From: Lampris incognitus
Lineage: Eukaryota; Chordata; Actinopteri; Lampriformes; Lampridae
NCBI RefSeq assembly: GCF_029633865.1
Contig: NC_079223.1
Span: 37,879,706-37,943,705 of the forward strand
DNA: 64,000 bases
Direction of reading: 5' to 3'
The notes under the pieces were generated by a model that searched no databases, was not told the DNA's origin, and was given only the letters and a program-made list of their open reading frames with translations. Shown in pieces: positions 12,001 to 21,703 of this stretch (the first letter of the stretch is position 1; the number at the start of each line of letters is the position of its first letter). The position numbers and the translations under genes are program-made.

Positions 12001-13489
12001 TAGATAATGCAGAATATTGATCGATAATGTAGTAATGCAGAATATTGATAGCTAATGTAGAATATGTAGAATATGTAGACTATAATGTAGAAAATGCAGA
12101 ATATTGACAGATAATGTATATAATGCAGAATATTGATAGCTATTGTAGATAATGTAGATAATGTAGAATATAATGTAGATAATGCAAATATTGATAGATA
12201 ATGTAGAGATGTTGCGAGTGAACATGAAAACATCTCCTTCAAGGTTTGTTGAAGCTGAAAGGTAGAGATGGAACCTGTGCCAATGAGACACAGTTTGTGA
12301 AAGCAGCCTGTTTGCCAGATATCACACTGCCTGATGGGATGGAGTGCACCATTTCTGGATGGGGCGCCACAGAGCAATGTAAGACTGCTTTCCCATTCCT
12401 TCCTCTGAAGCACAGCATGACGACAGCAGCTAGCGTTACCCAGATCACTGTGTTTCCAGGAGTCACGGTTCCTTTAGGCTCCCTGTCTCTGTAGTCATAA
12501 AGAGTTTTTATGTACCCTGCTGTTTCAAACAGTCAGCTTTTTTTTTTTTAGAAATATGCTTAAACAACTCTACATTTAGGACAGATATCTAATTTTAAAA
12601 AATTGTCCTGGGTTTAGGAAGGAGTTAACGGCACCATGGGTCAGAGAATAGATTTTATTTCTGTAGGATCATAATAACCTTGCAACTGTAACCCAGATGA
12701 AATTAAAACATGAAAACAGCTGAAAACCGAGTCAGGGATGTTGTTGTTGGGGTTTTTTTTTTGTTGCTGTTGTTGTTGTTGGTTTTTTTTGCTGTGTTTT
12801 TGTTTTCTATATTGACACCCTGGCAGTGTCCCCCAGTGTAGTGAACCATTTACTTCTTTGTTTGTCACTTGCTCCTTTGTTCCAGCTGCTTTCGGTTCCA
12901 ACCACCTGCTGGATGCAAAGGTGATGCTGATCAACCATGAGAAATGCTCTGAAAAGAAGATTTATGGAAGTGTTCTGGATAACTCTATGTTATGTGCCGG
13001 CCACCTGCAGGGAGGTGTGGACTCCTGTCAGGTCAGTAGGTAGAAATGCTATGTATTTGGGGCGTCCGGGTGGCGTGGCGGTCTATTCCATTGCCTACCA
13101 TCACGGGGATCGCCGGTTCGAATCCCCATGTTACCTCTGGCTTGGTCGAACGTCCCTACAGACACAATTGACCGTGTCTGTGGGTGGGAAGCCGGATGTG
13201 GGTACGTGTCCCGGTCACTGCACTAGCGCCTCCTCTGGTCGATCGGAGCGCCTGTTCGGGGGGAATTGAGGCGGAATAGCGTGATCCTCCCACGCGCTAC
13301 ATCACCCTGGCGAAACTCCTCGCTGTCAGGTGAAAAGAAGTGGCTGGTGACTCCACATGTATGGGGGGAGGCATGTGGTAGTCTGCAGCCCTCCCCGGAT
13401 TGGCAGAGGGGGTGGAGCAGAGACCGGGACAGCTCAGAAGAGTGAGGTAATTGGCCAAGTACAATTGGCGAGAAAAGGGGACAAAAAAA

Positions 13490-13544
<55 letters not shown>

Positions 13545-13850
13545 TATGAGTTGGAGAGAGACAGGAAGTTTTGATCATGTTGAGCTTTAACGCTGCATAT
13601 CTGCAGCGTGTAGTGAATACCATGTTACCATGTCATATGAGTGAGTAGTGTGCATGGTAAAGTGCTCTCTGTGATGTTCCAGGGTGACTCTGGAGGACCA
13701 TTAACATGTGACCAGCACGGTAGCCATGTCATTTATGGTCTGGTGAGCTGGGGAGACCAGTGCGGGAGGAAACTAAAACCAGGTGTCTACACACGAGTCA
13801 CCAATTTCCTGGATTGGATAAAGGCAAAGAAACGTGCAATATCAACATAA
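8360..13850 (+). CDS. habp2: Hyaluronan-binding protein 2 / factor VII-activating protease, complete
   Basis: Secreted plasma serine protease of the coagulation/fibrinolysis group. ATG 8360 sits in a strong Kozak context. Thirteen exons join in phase to 603 aa: 8360-8419, 8770-8878, 9145-9216, 9384-9494, 9625-9741, 9888-9998, 10082-10253, 10351-10448, 10536-10905, 11467-11609, 12244-12378, 12886-13031, 13683-13850. The signal peptide is residues 1-20. A His/basic-rich segment spans 21-56 and nine Asp spans 59-67. Three EGF modules (about 81-194) precede a kringle (about 198-282) and a Pro/Thr linker. The activation site is KR|IFGG, with Ile358 as the new N-terminus. Triad: His405 (TAGHC), Asp453 (NDIG), Ser551 (GDSGGP), with Asp six residues before Ser, predicting trypsin-like cleavage. 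The module order is diagnostic of HABP2. Human HABP2 is 560 aa; the extra length is in the N-terminal segment and linker. Introns hold two SINEs, a minisatellite and a GA run. Confidence 0.95.
9011..9071 (+). repeat. GA microsatellite in habp2 intron 2
   Basis: About 30 GA units with one interruption. An open frame through it (Arg-Glu repeats) is not a gene. Confidence 0.95.
10934..11367 (+). repeat. tRNA-derived SINE family A in habp2 intron 9
   Basis: Full-length copy. The head begins GTGTCCGGGTGGCGTGG and the B-box-like GGTTCGAATCC follows about 60 bp in. It is inserted 28 bp downstream of the donor of the exon carrying the catalytic His. Confidence 0.85.
11686..12212 (+). repeat. Minisatellite in habp2 intron 10
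   Basis: About 525 bp of degenerate tandem repeats built from ATAATGTAGA, ATAATGCAGA and ATATTGATAG modules in varying order. The array ends about 30 bp before the acceptor at 12243. Open frames through it on the minus strand (Tyr/Ile/His-rich) reflect the repeat, not a protein. Confidence 0.9.
13058..13540 (+). repeat. tRNA-derived SINE family A plus GT microsatellite tail
   Basis: Full-length copy in the last habp2 intron. Its A-rich 3' end (13483-13490) runs directly into a (GT) array of about 24 units (13492-13540), a common origin of microsatellites at retroposon tails. Confidence 0.85.
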
Positions 13851-14163
13851 GCAGCCTTCATTATCTGATCTCAGGCCAGCCAGTATGAAATGCTTCAGCT
13901 ATGCTTGGAACAGGAGTTTTGCATCAGGATCCGTGCTGCGTATGTGCACCCTACCTCACTAACTGAGACAGATACAGAAACATTTGTTGAAACATGACAA
14001 ATACACGTTTTGTATTAAGCAGCGGGCGAACATATGGTGGAAGTTAAGCTTGGAGTTTTCAAACAACTAGCTTGCCAGTGGTCATCAACGATTTGTGTTA
14101 TGATTTTTATTCTTTATAAAGAAAGCTTCTTTAAAGTTGTAAGGTTCTCATTCTTAGGTCAGC

Positions 14164-14169
14164 AATAAA
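14164..14169 (+). terminator. habp2: Candidate habp2 poly(A) signal
   Basis: AATAAA lies about 315 nt after the stop codon, and the sequence before it is unbroken by repeats. It is the first canonical hexamer after the stop that I see. Confidence 0.5.
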
Positions 14170-14519
14170 TTACGTTATCAACACCACGAGTCTATAATTT
14201 GTCTAATTGTTACATCTGTAGCCTACACAGAGATGTGGAAACCTTTGACCATCCAAACGCATTCATCCAAACATATGACAAGCTAGAAAATGTTGGGAGG
14301 GGAAACATCACAGCAAATTCCAGTGCCACCAATGAACACCACCTAACATTTATGCATTTCCATGCATGAATGTAACCGTTCATTTACACAAACATATCAC
14401 CGTTTGATTAATTGGATTCCACTAAACCAAATGTGATATAATATGCAATTTTCTTTTAATTAAGACAATGTGCAACATGTTGCACCTATCACAGAATTCC
14501 TGTCATTGGACTGTTGTCC

Positions 14520-14522
<3 letters not shown>

Positions 14523-14589
<67 letters not shown>

Positions 14590-14725
14590 CAAGTGATTCA
14601 AGTAGTTCTTTAATAGACAGACAGTACAAAAAAAGAATTACTTGAATCATTGGATTATTTTGCTACTTGTTTGTTGAGCACTTACCCTACTGTTGAGGGT
14701 TTAATATTATATGTATGTGTGTGTG

Positions 14726-14790
<65 letters not shown>
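14523..14790. repeat. AT array, short hairpin repeat, GT array
   Basis: An (AT) run (14523-14587) and a (GT) run (14714-14790) bracket a 120-bp segment. That segment contains a small hairpin (AATCAAGTGATTCAAGTAG against its near-complement at about 14634-14665) and then TTGTTTGTTGAGCAC. The same segment type recurs at 16640-16800, 20042-20475, 32555-32690, 58690-59200 and 60691-60806. Confidence 0.7.
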
Positions 14791-14954
14791 ACATCTTAGA
14801 TACAAACGTGTGGAGTTTATTGTTACATAATTAGAAAAGAAAATATTCTCGAGTTATCAATCCGAACAGCAAAGGCAGTATTTAAAAAGTAAATGGTGTT
14901 GAAAAAGAGATGATGAAGTATTCCACGGTAATGTGCCCTGAGCATTCACTTCGA

Positions 14955-15075
<121 letters not shown>

Positions 15076-15147
15076 AGTGAGTGAGAGTGTTACTGGATTT
15101 TCAACTTCAACAGCCAAACAATATAACACTACCAGGAAATAATGTAG

Positions 15148-15289
15148 TGTAACGACCACGGGTGACTGGAGTCGCTAACCCTTGGCTAAGGGGTTGGACC
15201 CTTGAGTTGACTGGTTAGTCCGTGGTGCGGGCAACCTGGGTTCACGTCCTGGCTGTGATGGTTCCCGGCTGCCCGCTGAATTCGCTACA
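15148..15289 (+). mobile_element. Solo LTR-like unit with tRNA-like boxes (miniature LTR family)
   Basis: A 142-bp unit starting TGTAACG and ending GAATTCGCTACA, thus with TG...CA ends. It is related throughout to the two units at 23263-23634. Inside is GGTTCACGTCC, close to a pol III B box. No flanking duplication is obvious. Treated as a fossil solo copy; a tRNA-derived SINE is the alternative. Confidence 0.5.
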
Positions 15290-15949
15290 ATATCGACCAT
15301 TTGAACAGTTGGTTTTATTAAGAATAGATGTGTTGATTATAAGTAGTGATAAATCACTGTGAAATCACAAGTTAAGCTCATTAGTCATGAAAGCTGGGAA
15401 CAAATATGTCCACATGGGTGTACAAGTTGCATTTAAAGATGTAATCTGCAATTTGTTCATGTTAAAAATGCCACAGCTTTTATAGCAACAGCTATTTAAT
15501 GAGTTGGCCTTCTGTAATTGCTCCTCTAGATTGGTGCTGGTGGGGTCTGCCATGGCTGCCAAGTATTCAAATGTAAAGGTGTCCCCAAAGGAAATGCATC
15601 AAATCTACCACAAAAAGGGGAGAAGAAGAATGTCTTCTCAATGTGCTGCAATCACTGCTGTGCACAACCAAGCAAACCACCACAAATGTGTGAAAATTAG
15701 CCTTAATAAAACTGCATTTCCAACATTCTGGCATGGTAGGACACGGGATAAAATGAGTCTTCAGGTGGACTATAGATGCTTTTATTATCACAATTGCTGA
15801 ATCAACGAGCCCAGTGCCCAGTTCAATCTAGCTGTTTTTGGTCAAGTCCATAGATAGATGCTTCATTGTCCTATGAGAGTTCTTTTCACCCTTTGTAAAG
15901 AGCTTCACATACAGTAAATAATGTACACATATACATACCACACTATATA

Positions 15950-15952
<3 letters not shown>

Positions 15953-16022
<70 letters not shown>
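15953..16022 (+). repeat. GT microsatellite
   Basis: About 35 uninterrupted GT units directly before a Tc1-type remnant. Confidence 0.95.
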
Positions 16023-16024
<2 letters not shown>

Positions 16025-16617
16025 ATGCCAGGAACGTTACCTGCCTGACTGCACTGTGCCAACTGTACAGTTTGGTGGAGGAGGGATAATGGTATGGGGT
16101 TGTTCTTCAGGGGTTGGGCTAGGCCCCTTAGTTCCAGTGCAGGGGAATCTTAATGCTTCAGCATACCAAGACATTTAGGACAATTCTATGCTTCCAACTT
16201 TGTGGGAACAGTTTGGGGAGGGCCCTTTTCTGTTCCAGCATGACTCTGCCCCAGTGCACAAAGCAAGGTCCATTGAGACATAGTTGGGTGAGTTTGGTGC
16301 AGAAGAGCTTGACTGGCCCGCACAGAGCCCTGACCTCAACCCCATCAAACACCTTTGGGATGAACTAGAATGGAGATTGTGAGCCAGGTCTTCTCGTCCA
16401 ACATCAGTGCCTGACCTCACAAATGCTCTTCTGGATGAATGGGCAAAAATTTCCACAGACACACTCCAAAAAGTTGTGGAAAGCCTTCCCAGAAGAGTGG
16501 AAGCTGTTATAGCTGCAGGGGGGGGGGGCAACTCCACATTAATGCCTATGGATTGAGAATGAGATGTCATAAAAGCTCCTGTAGGTGTAATGGCCAGGTG
16601 TCCCAGATACCTGGCCA
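16025..16617 (+). mobile_element. Tc1-type transposon, 3' half only
   Basis: It encodes the second half of a Tc1-like transposase, starting near ERYLP and with [11 protein letters not shown], then FQHDSAPVHK and SPDLNPIKHLWDEL. The reading frame changes at least once and stops are present. At the usual catalytic Glu the sequence reads Lys (NPIK). The 3' end resembles the inverted repeat GGCCAAAAGTATGTGG seen at 63057. The 5' half is missing and replaced by the GT array. Dead copy of the same family as 63057-64000. Confidence 0.8.
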
Positions 16618-16639
16618 TTGGATAGATATAGATATATAT

Positions 16640-16820
16640 ATATATATCGTTTTTTTCTGAAACCGTCAATGGTGTTATAAGTGCTGAACTAATGAGGAAC
16701 AGAATATCAACCACATTAGCAGCTGATGAGTGCATGGCGCACAAAACAGGCCTGTACTGCAATGCATTAAAACTTTTTTCCTGTATCTGTGTTGGTATAT
16801 ATATATCTATATACTATGTA

Positions 16821-16880
<60 letters not shown>
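16640..16880. repeat. Microsatellite-associated repeat and GT array
   Basis: An AT run (about 16626-16646) is followed by about 150 bp related to the hairpin family of 20042-20475 (shared ACAGGCCTGTACTG and the GCTGATGA motif). It then runs into an AT and a GT array (16823-16880). The segment ends at the left TA of the palindromic transposon. Confidence 0.6.
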
Positions 16881-16895
<15 letters not shown>

Positions 16896-16898
16896 GTA

Positions 16899-18095
16899 CA
16901 CTACCGTTCAAAAGTTTGGGATCACCCAAACAATTTCGTGTTTTCCATGAAAAGTCACACTTATTCACCACCATATGTTGTGAAATGAATAGAAAATAGA
17001 GTCAAGACATTGACAAGGTTAGAAATAATGATTTGTATTTGAAATAAGATTTTTTTTACATCAAACTTTGCTTTCGTCAAAGAATCCTCCATTTGCAGCA
17101 ATTACAGCATTGCAGACCTTTGGCATTCTAGCTGTTAATTTGTTGAGGTAATCTGGAGAAATTGCACCCCACGCTTCCAGAAGCAGCTCCCACAAGTTGG
17201 ATTGGTTGGATGGGCACTTCTTTGAGCAGATTGAGTTTCTGGAGCATCACATTTGTGGGGTCAATTAAACGCTCAAAATGGCCAGAAAAAGAGAACTTTC
17301 ATCTGAAACTCGACAGTCTATTCTTGTTCTTAGAAATGAAGGCTATTCCATGCGAGAAATTGCTAAGAAATTGAAGATTTCCTACACCGGTGTGTACTAC
17401 TCCCTTCAGAGGACAGCACAAACAGGCTCTAACAGGTACTATTTAATGAAGATGCCAGTTGGGGACCTGTGAGGCGTCTGTTTCTCAAACTAGAGACTCT
17501 AATGTACTTATCTTCTTGCTCAGTTGTGCAACGCGGCCCCCCACTTCTTTTTCTACTCTGGTTAGAGCCTGTTTGTGCTGTCCTCTGAAGGGAGTAGTAC
17601 ACACCGGTGTAGGAAATCTTCAATTTCTTAGCAATTTCTCGCATGGAATAGCCTTCATTTCTAAGAACAAGAATAGACTGTCGAGTTTCAGATGAAAGTT
17701 CTCTTTTTCTGGCCATTTTGAGCGTTTAATTGACCCCACAAATGTGATGCTCCAGAAACTCAATCTGCTCAAAGAAGTGCCCATCCAACCAATCCAACTT
17801 GTGGGAGCTGCTTCTGGAAGCGTGGGGTGCAATTTCTCCAGATTACCTCAACAAATTAACAGCTAGAATGCCAAAGGTCTGCAATGCTGTAATTGCTGCA
17901 AATGGAGGATTCTTTGACGAAAGCAAAGTTTGATGTAAAAAAAATCTTATTTCAAATACAAATCATTATTTCTAACCTTGTCAATGTCTTGACTCTATTT
18001 TCTATTCATTTCACAACATATGGTGGTGAATAAGTGTGACTTTTCATGGAAAACACGAAATTGTTTGGGTGATCCCAAACTTTTGAACGGTAGTG
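16899..18095. mobile_element. Palindromic (foldback) derivative of the DD38E Tc1-type element, copy 1
   Basis: 1197 bp flanked by TA on both sides. The two arms (about 534 bp each, 16899-17432 and 17562-18095) are near-perfect inverted copies around a 129-bp centre. Each arm is built from the 3' terminal 325 bp of the full element at 18412-20029, joined to its 5' untranslated end and the first 50 or so transposase codons. The centre carries codons about 51-95 in one orientation only. It has no full transposase, so it can move only in trans. It differs from the parent at very few positions in the terminal 325 bp, so it is young. Start codons of the truncated transposase occur at 17278 (+) and 17716 (-). 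Confidence 0.9.
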
Positions 18096-18353
18096 TATAT
18101 ATATATATATATATAGTAGCGTATCATCTTTCTAATATGGGAACTAGGCGACCACTAGGGGTGGACTACCACTAGGGGTGGGCTTTTTAAGGGTTTTTAG
18201 GTGGGTGTGTGGCGGAAGTGGGGAGGGAGGTCTTGATGATTGGGACTGAGCGGTAAGCAACTAGTGCGGGTCATGGCTGTAGACAAAAAGAACAATTAAC
18301 CTGACTGTCTCAACTGAGATTACGTGGTCCTGACCTTCCAATGGATCCAAACG

Positions 18354-18354
<1 letters not shown>

Positions 18355-18411
<57 letters not shown>
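18355..18411. repeat. AT microsatellite
   Basis: About 28 AT units that supplied the TA target of the following transposon. Confidence 0.95.
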
Positions 18412-18414
<3 letters not shown>

Positions 18415-20029
18415 TACCGTTCAAAAGTTTGGGATCACGCAAACAATTTTGTGTTTTCCATGAAAAGTCACACTTATTCACCACCATATGTTGTGAAATG
18501 AATAGAAAATAGAGTCAAGACATTGACAAGGTTAGAAATAATGATTTGTATTTGAAATAAGATTTTTTTTACATCAAACTTTGCTTTCGTCAAAGAATCC
18601 TCCATTTGCAGCAATTACAGCATTGCAGACCTTTGGCATTCTAGCTGTTAATTTGTTGAGGTAATCTGGAGAAATTGCACCCCACGCTTCCAGAAGCAGC
18701 TCCCACAAGTTGGATTGGTTGGATGGGCACTTCTTGCGTACCATACGGTCAAGCTGCTCCCACAACAGCTCAATGGGGTTCAGATCTGGTGACTGCGCTG
18801 GCCACTCCATTACCGATAGAATACCAGCTGCCTGCTTCTGCTCTAAATAGTTCTTGCACAATTTGGAGGTGTGTTTAGGGTCATTGTCCTGTTGTAGGAT
18901 GAAATTGGCTCCAATCAAGCGCTGTCCACTGGGTATGGCATGGCGTTGCAAAATGGAGTGATAGCCTTCCTTATTCAGAATCCCTTTTACCCTGTACAAA
19001 TCTCCCACCTTACCAGCACCAAAGCAACCCCAGACCATCACATTACCTCCACCATGCTTAACAGATGGCGTCAGGCATTCTTCCAGCATCTTTTCATTTG
19101 TTCTGCGTCTCACAAACGTTCTTCTTTGTGATCCAAACACCTCAAACTTGGATTCATCCGTCCACAACACTTTTTTCCAGTCTTCCTCTGTCCAATGTCT
19201 GTGTTCTTTTGCCCATCTTAATCTTTTTCTTTTATTGGTCAGTCTCAGATATGGCTTTTTCTTTGCCACTCTGCCCTGAAGCCCAGAATCCCGCAGCCGC
19301 CTCTTCACTGTAGATGTTGACACTGGCGTTTTGCGGGTACTATTTAATGAAGATGCCAGTTGGGGACCTGTGAGGCGTCTGTTTCTCAAACTAGAGACTC
19401 TAATGTACTTATCTTCTTGCTCAGTTGTGCAACGCGGCCTCCCACTTCTTTTTCTACTCTGGTTAGAGCCTGTTTGTGCTGTCCTCTGAAGGGAGTAGTA
19501 CACACCGGTGTAGGAAATCTTCAATTTCTTAGCAATTTCTCGCATGGAATAGCCTTCATTTCTAAGAACAAGAATAGACTGTCGAGTTTCAGATGAAAGT
19601 TCTCTTTTTCTGGCCATTTTGAGCGTTTAATTGACCCCACAAATGTGATGCTCCAGAAACTCAATCTGCTCAAAGGAAGGTCAGTTTTGTAGCTTCTGTA
19701 ACGAGCTAAACTGTTTTCAGATGTGTGAACATGATTGCACAAGGGTTTTCTAATCATCAATTAGCCTTCTGAGCCAATGAGCAAACACATTGTACCATTA
19801 GAACACTGGAGTGATAGTTGCTTGAAATGGGCCTCTATACACCTATGTAGATATTGCACCAAAAACCAGACATTTGCAGCTAGAATAGTCATTTACCACA
19901 TTAGCAATGTATAGAGTGTATTTCTTTAAAGTTAAGACTAGTTTAAAGTTATCTTCATTGAAAAGTACAGTGCTTTTCCTTCAAAAATATGGACATTTCA
20001 ATGTGATCCCAAACTTTTGAACGGTAGTG
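18412..20029 (-). mobile_element. Full-length Tc1/mariner element, apparently intact, DD38E type
   Basis: 1618 bp with ends CACTACCGTTCAAAAG inverted at both sides and TA duplications at 18410-18411 and 20030-20031. The gene reads on the minus strand. The 5' untranslated part (19618-20029) is long and the 3' part (18412-18573) short. It is the evident parent of the two palindromic copies at 16899-18095 and 37994-39190. Confidence 0.93.
18574..19617 (-). CDS. Tc1/mariner transposase, 347 aa, uninterrupted
   Basis: DNA cut-and-paste transposase. The N-terminus is a paired-like helix-turn-helix (residues about 1-45, MREIAKKLKISYTGVYYSL). It is followed by an AT-hook-like KRSGRPR (about 57-63) and a second DNA-binding half. 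The catalytic domain has WTDESKFEVFG (first Asp), then FILQQDNDPKH (second Asp) and [14 protein letters not shown] (Glu). Counting from the first Asp of DND to the Glu gives 38 intervening residues, against 34 for classic Tc1 such as Sleeping Beauty. This matches the DD38E group that, from memory, has been named Intruder. The frame is open from Met to stop with all three acidic residues, so it may encode active enzyme. Start ATG at 19617 is shared by the truncated copies. Confidence 0.92.
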   Translation of the reverse strand: MARKRELSSETRQSILVLRNEGYSMREIAKKLKISYTGVYYSLQRTAQTGSNQSRKRSGRPRCTTEQEDKYIRVSSLRNRRLTGPQLASSLNSTRKTPVSTSTVKRRLRDSGLQGRVAKKKPYLRLTNKRKRLRWAKEHRHWTEEDWKKVLWTDESKFEVFGSQRRTFVRRRTNEKMLEECLTPSVKHGGGNVMVWGCFGAGKVGDLYRVKGILNKEGYHSILQRHAIPSGQRLIGANFILQQDNDPKHTSKLCKNYLEQKQAAGILSVMEWPAQSPDLNPIELLWEQLDRMVRKKCPSNQSNLWELLLEAWGAISPDYLNKLTARMPKVCNAVIAANGGFFDESKV

Positions 20030-20041
20030 TATATATATATA

Positions 20042-20490
20042 TATCCAGTGAGTCAAGTAAATTCTTTATGAGACAGTACAAGCCTGTTTCATGCCATAAG
20101 CAATCATCAGCTGTCAATAAAGCTACTCGAGGAAAGGACATACCATTTACTGCCTCGTCATGCACATCACGTGCACAATGTCCAATGGGGAAGGGGGAGG
20201 GGCAACATACAAAAATTTCAAAAACATGTGATCGCTAACGGTCCAATGGGGGCGGGGGGGTTTGATATTTGTCTATTGTCATGGTTAATTTATAATTACA
20301 AAATATGGTATGTCCTTTCCTCGAGTAGCGTTATTGACAGCTGATGATTACTTATGGCATGAAACAGGCTTGTACTGTCTCATAAAGAATTTACTTGACT
20401 CACTGGATTATTTTGCTCCTTATTTGTTGAGCACTTTTCCTACCGTTGAGTGTTTCTTTAAACAAAGTTATATATGTGTGTGTGTGTGTG
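20042..20490. repeat. Hairpin repeat between AT and GT microsatellites, best copy
   Basis: Arms of about 98 bp (20042-20142 and 20308-20408) are near-perfect inverted copies, including GACAGTACAAGCCTGTTTC and its complement. They flank a G-rich 165-bp centre. A conserved tail (GGATTATTTTGCTCC ... TTGTTGAGCAC) leads into a GT array at 20474-20491. Five other partial copies occur here. I see no coding capacity and cannot name the family. Confidence 0.75.
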
Positions 20491-20499
20491 TGTAATCAA

Positions 20500-21339
20500 T
20501 AGATGTATATACATATACATCCACTGATTCCCCTTTTTTTCAGGGCCTTCGAAGAACAATTTAGTTTTATTTTCATTTTCTCCAGTCTCACCACACAGCC
20601 CAGTGTCCTGTCGAGCCAAACACACAAACAGGCAGAGGTTAATGAGGTACAGGCGGGTCCCCCATACCCTACCTTTGATCCACCTGTCTTAAAAACAGTG
20701 CATTAACTGACCCCCCCACTATGTTTTTAGATTTTATTTTATCTTATTCTAATGTCTTTTTATATTCAGATTCAGATTCAGGCAACTTTATTTATCCCAG
20801 AAGGGCAATTCAGTTCTGACAGTCTACCCAGACAACATATCTTACCCAAAGCACTTTGGATTGCCTTTGTGTATGAAATGTGAAATGTGTAGCCTACAAA
20901 TAAACATGCCTTGCCTCTGTGAAGCTAACTCTGTCTGACACGCCACCTGCTGTTGGGGAAGGGCAAAATATCTGGATAGGGCAAATAAACAGATAACACA
21001 AGAGGAATACACCCTGCTTGTGCTTCCGCTCCCCGTCATCATACAAGCTGCATGTGACAAACAGAGATCACAATGTGAGTCACTCAACATAACATGCTTG
21101 AATCATCTATGCGTAACAAGCAGGCACCAGCTGCTCAGGTCTACTGTCATCATGGTGCCCTGCATAGGTTTCTCAAACCCACCACTCAAACATTCATAAA
21201 TGGTTTATCTTTTCCCCTCTAGATGCTATCAGAGGCACTCGTCTGAAAGTATTCACGGGGACCAAATATTTCCCACAGGCTGCCATTCTCTGTAGTTTGT
21301 TTGTTTTTTGTTTTTTTTGTGAAAAATTTCCCCTGTTTC
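20500..21339. other. Intergenic stretch with a LINE-tail fragment
   Basis: A short fragment near 20763-20830 (CAGATTCAGGCAACTTTATT) resembles the 3' tail of fish L2/Rex1-type LINEs in reverse. The remainder shows nothing I can recognise. Confidence 0.4.
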
Positions 21340-21703
21340 CCCCCCCCCCAGTTGTATCCGGCCAATTACCCCACTCTTCCGAGCCGTCCTGATCTCTGCT
21401 CCACCCCCTCTCTGCTGATCCGGGGAGGGCTGCAGACTACCACATGCCTCCTCCGATACATGTGGGGTCACCAGCCGCTTCTTTTCACCTGACAGTGAGG
21501 AGTTTCGCCAGGGGGATGTAGCGCGTGGGAGGACCATGCTGTCCCCCCCCAGTTCCCCCTCCCCCAGAACAAGCACCCCGACCGACCAGAGGAGGCGCTG
21601 GTGCAGTGAGCAGGCCAAGCCGGAGGTAACACGGTGATTCAACCGGTGACCCCTGTTTTGGTAGGCAACGGAATAGACGGCCACACCACCCGGACGCCCC
21701 CCA
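21340..21703 (-). repeat. tRNA-derived SINE family A, internally shortened
   Basis: Reverse-strand copy. Head at 21701 (GGGGCGTCCGGGTGGTGTGG) and tail at 21340. The segment with the tRNA-unrelated repeat region is shorter than in other copies. Confidence 0.8.

Noticed and set aside
11707-12413. Tyr/Ile/His-rich minus-strand frames
   Set aside because: Produced by the minisatellite in the habp2 intron.
15921-16178. Cys-Val repeat frames (also 13357, 37826, 40096, 40742, 60775, 62861) and their His-Thr complements
   Set aside because: Translations of GT/AC microsatellites, not proteins.
17278-17472. Separate small transposase genes at 17278, 17716, 38373 and 38811
   Set aside because: These are the truncated starts of the DD38E transposase repeated in both arms of the palindromic elements.
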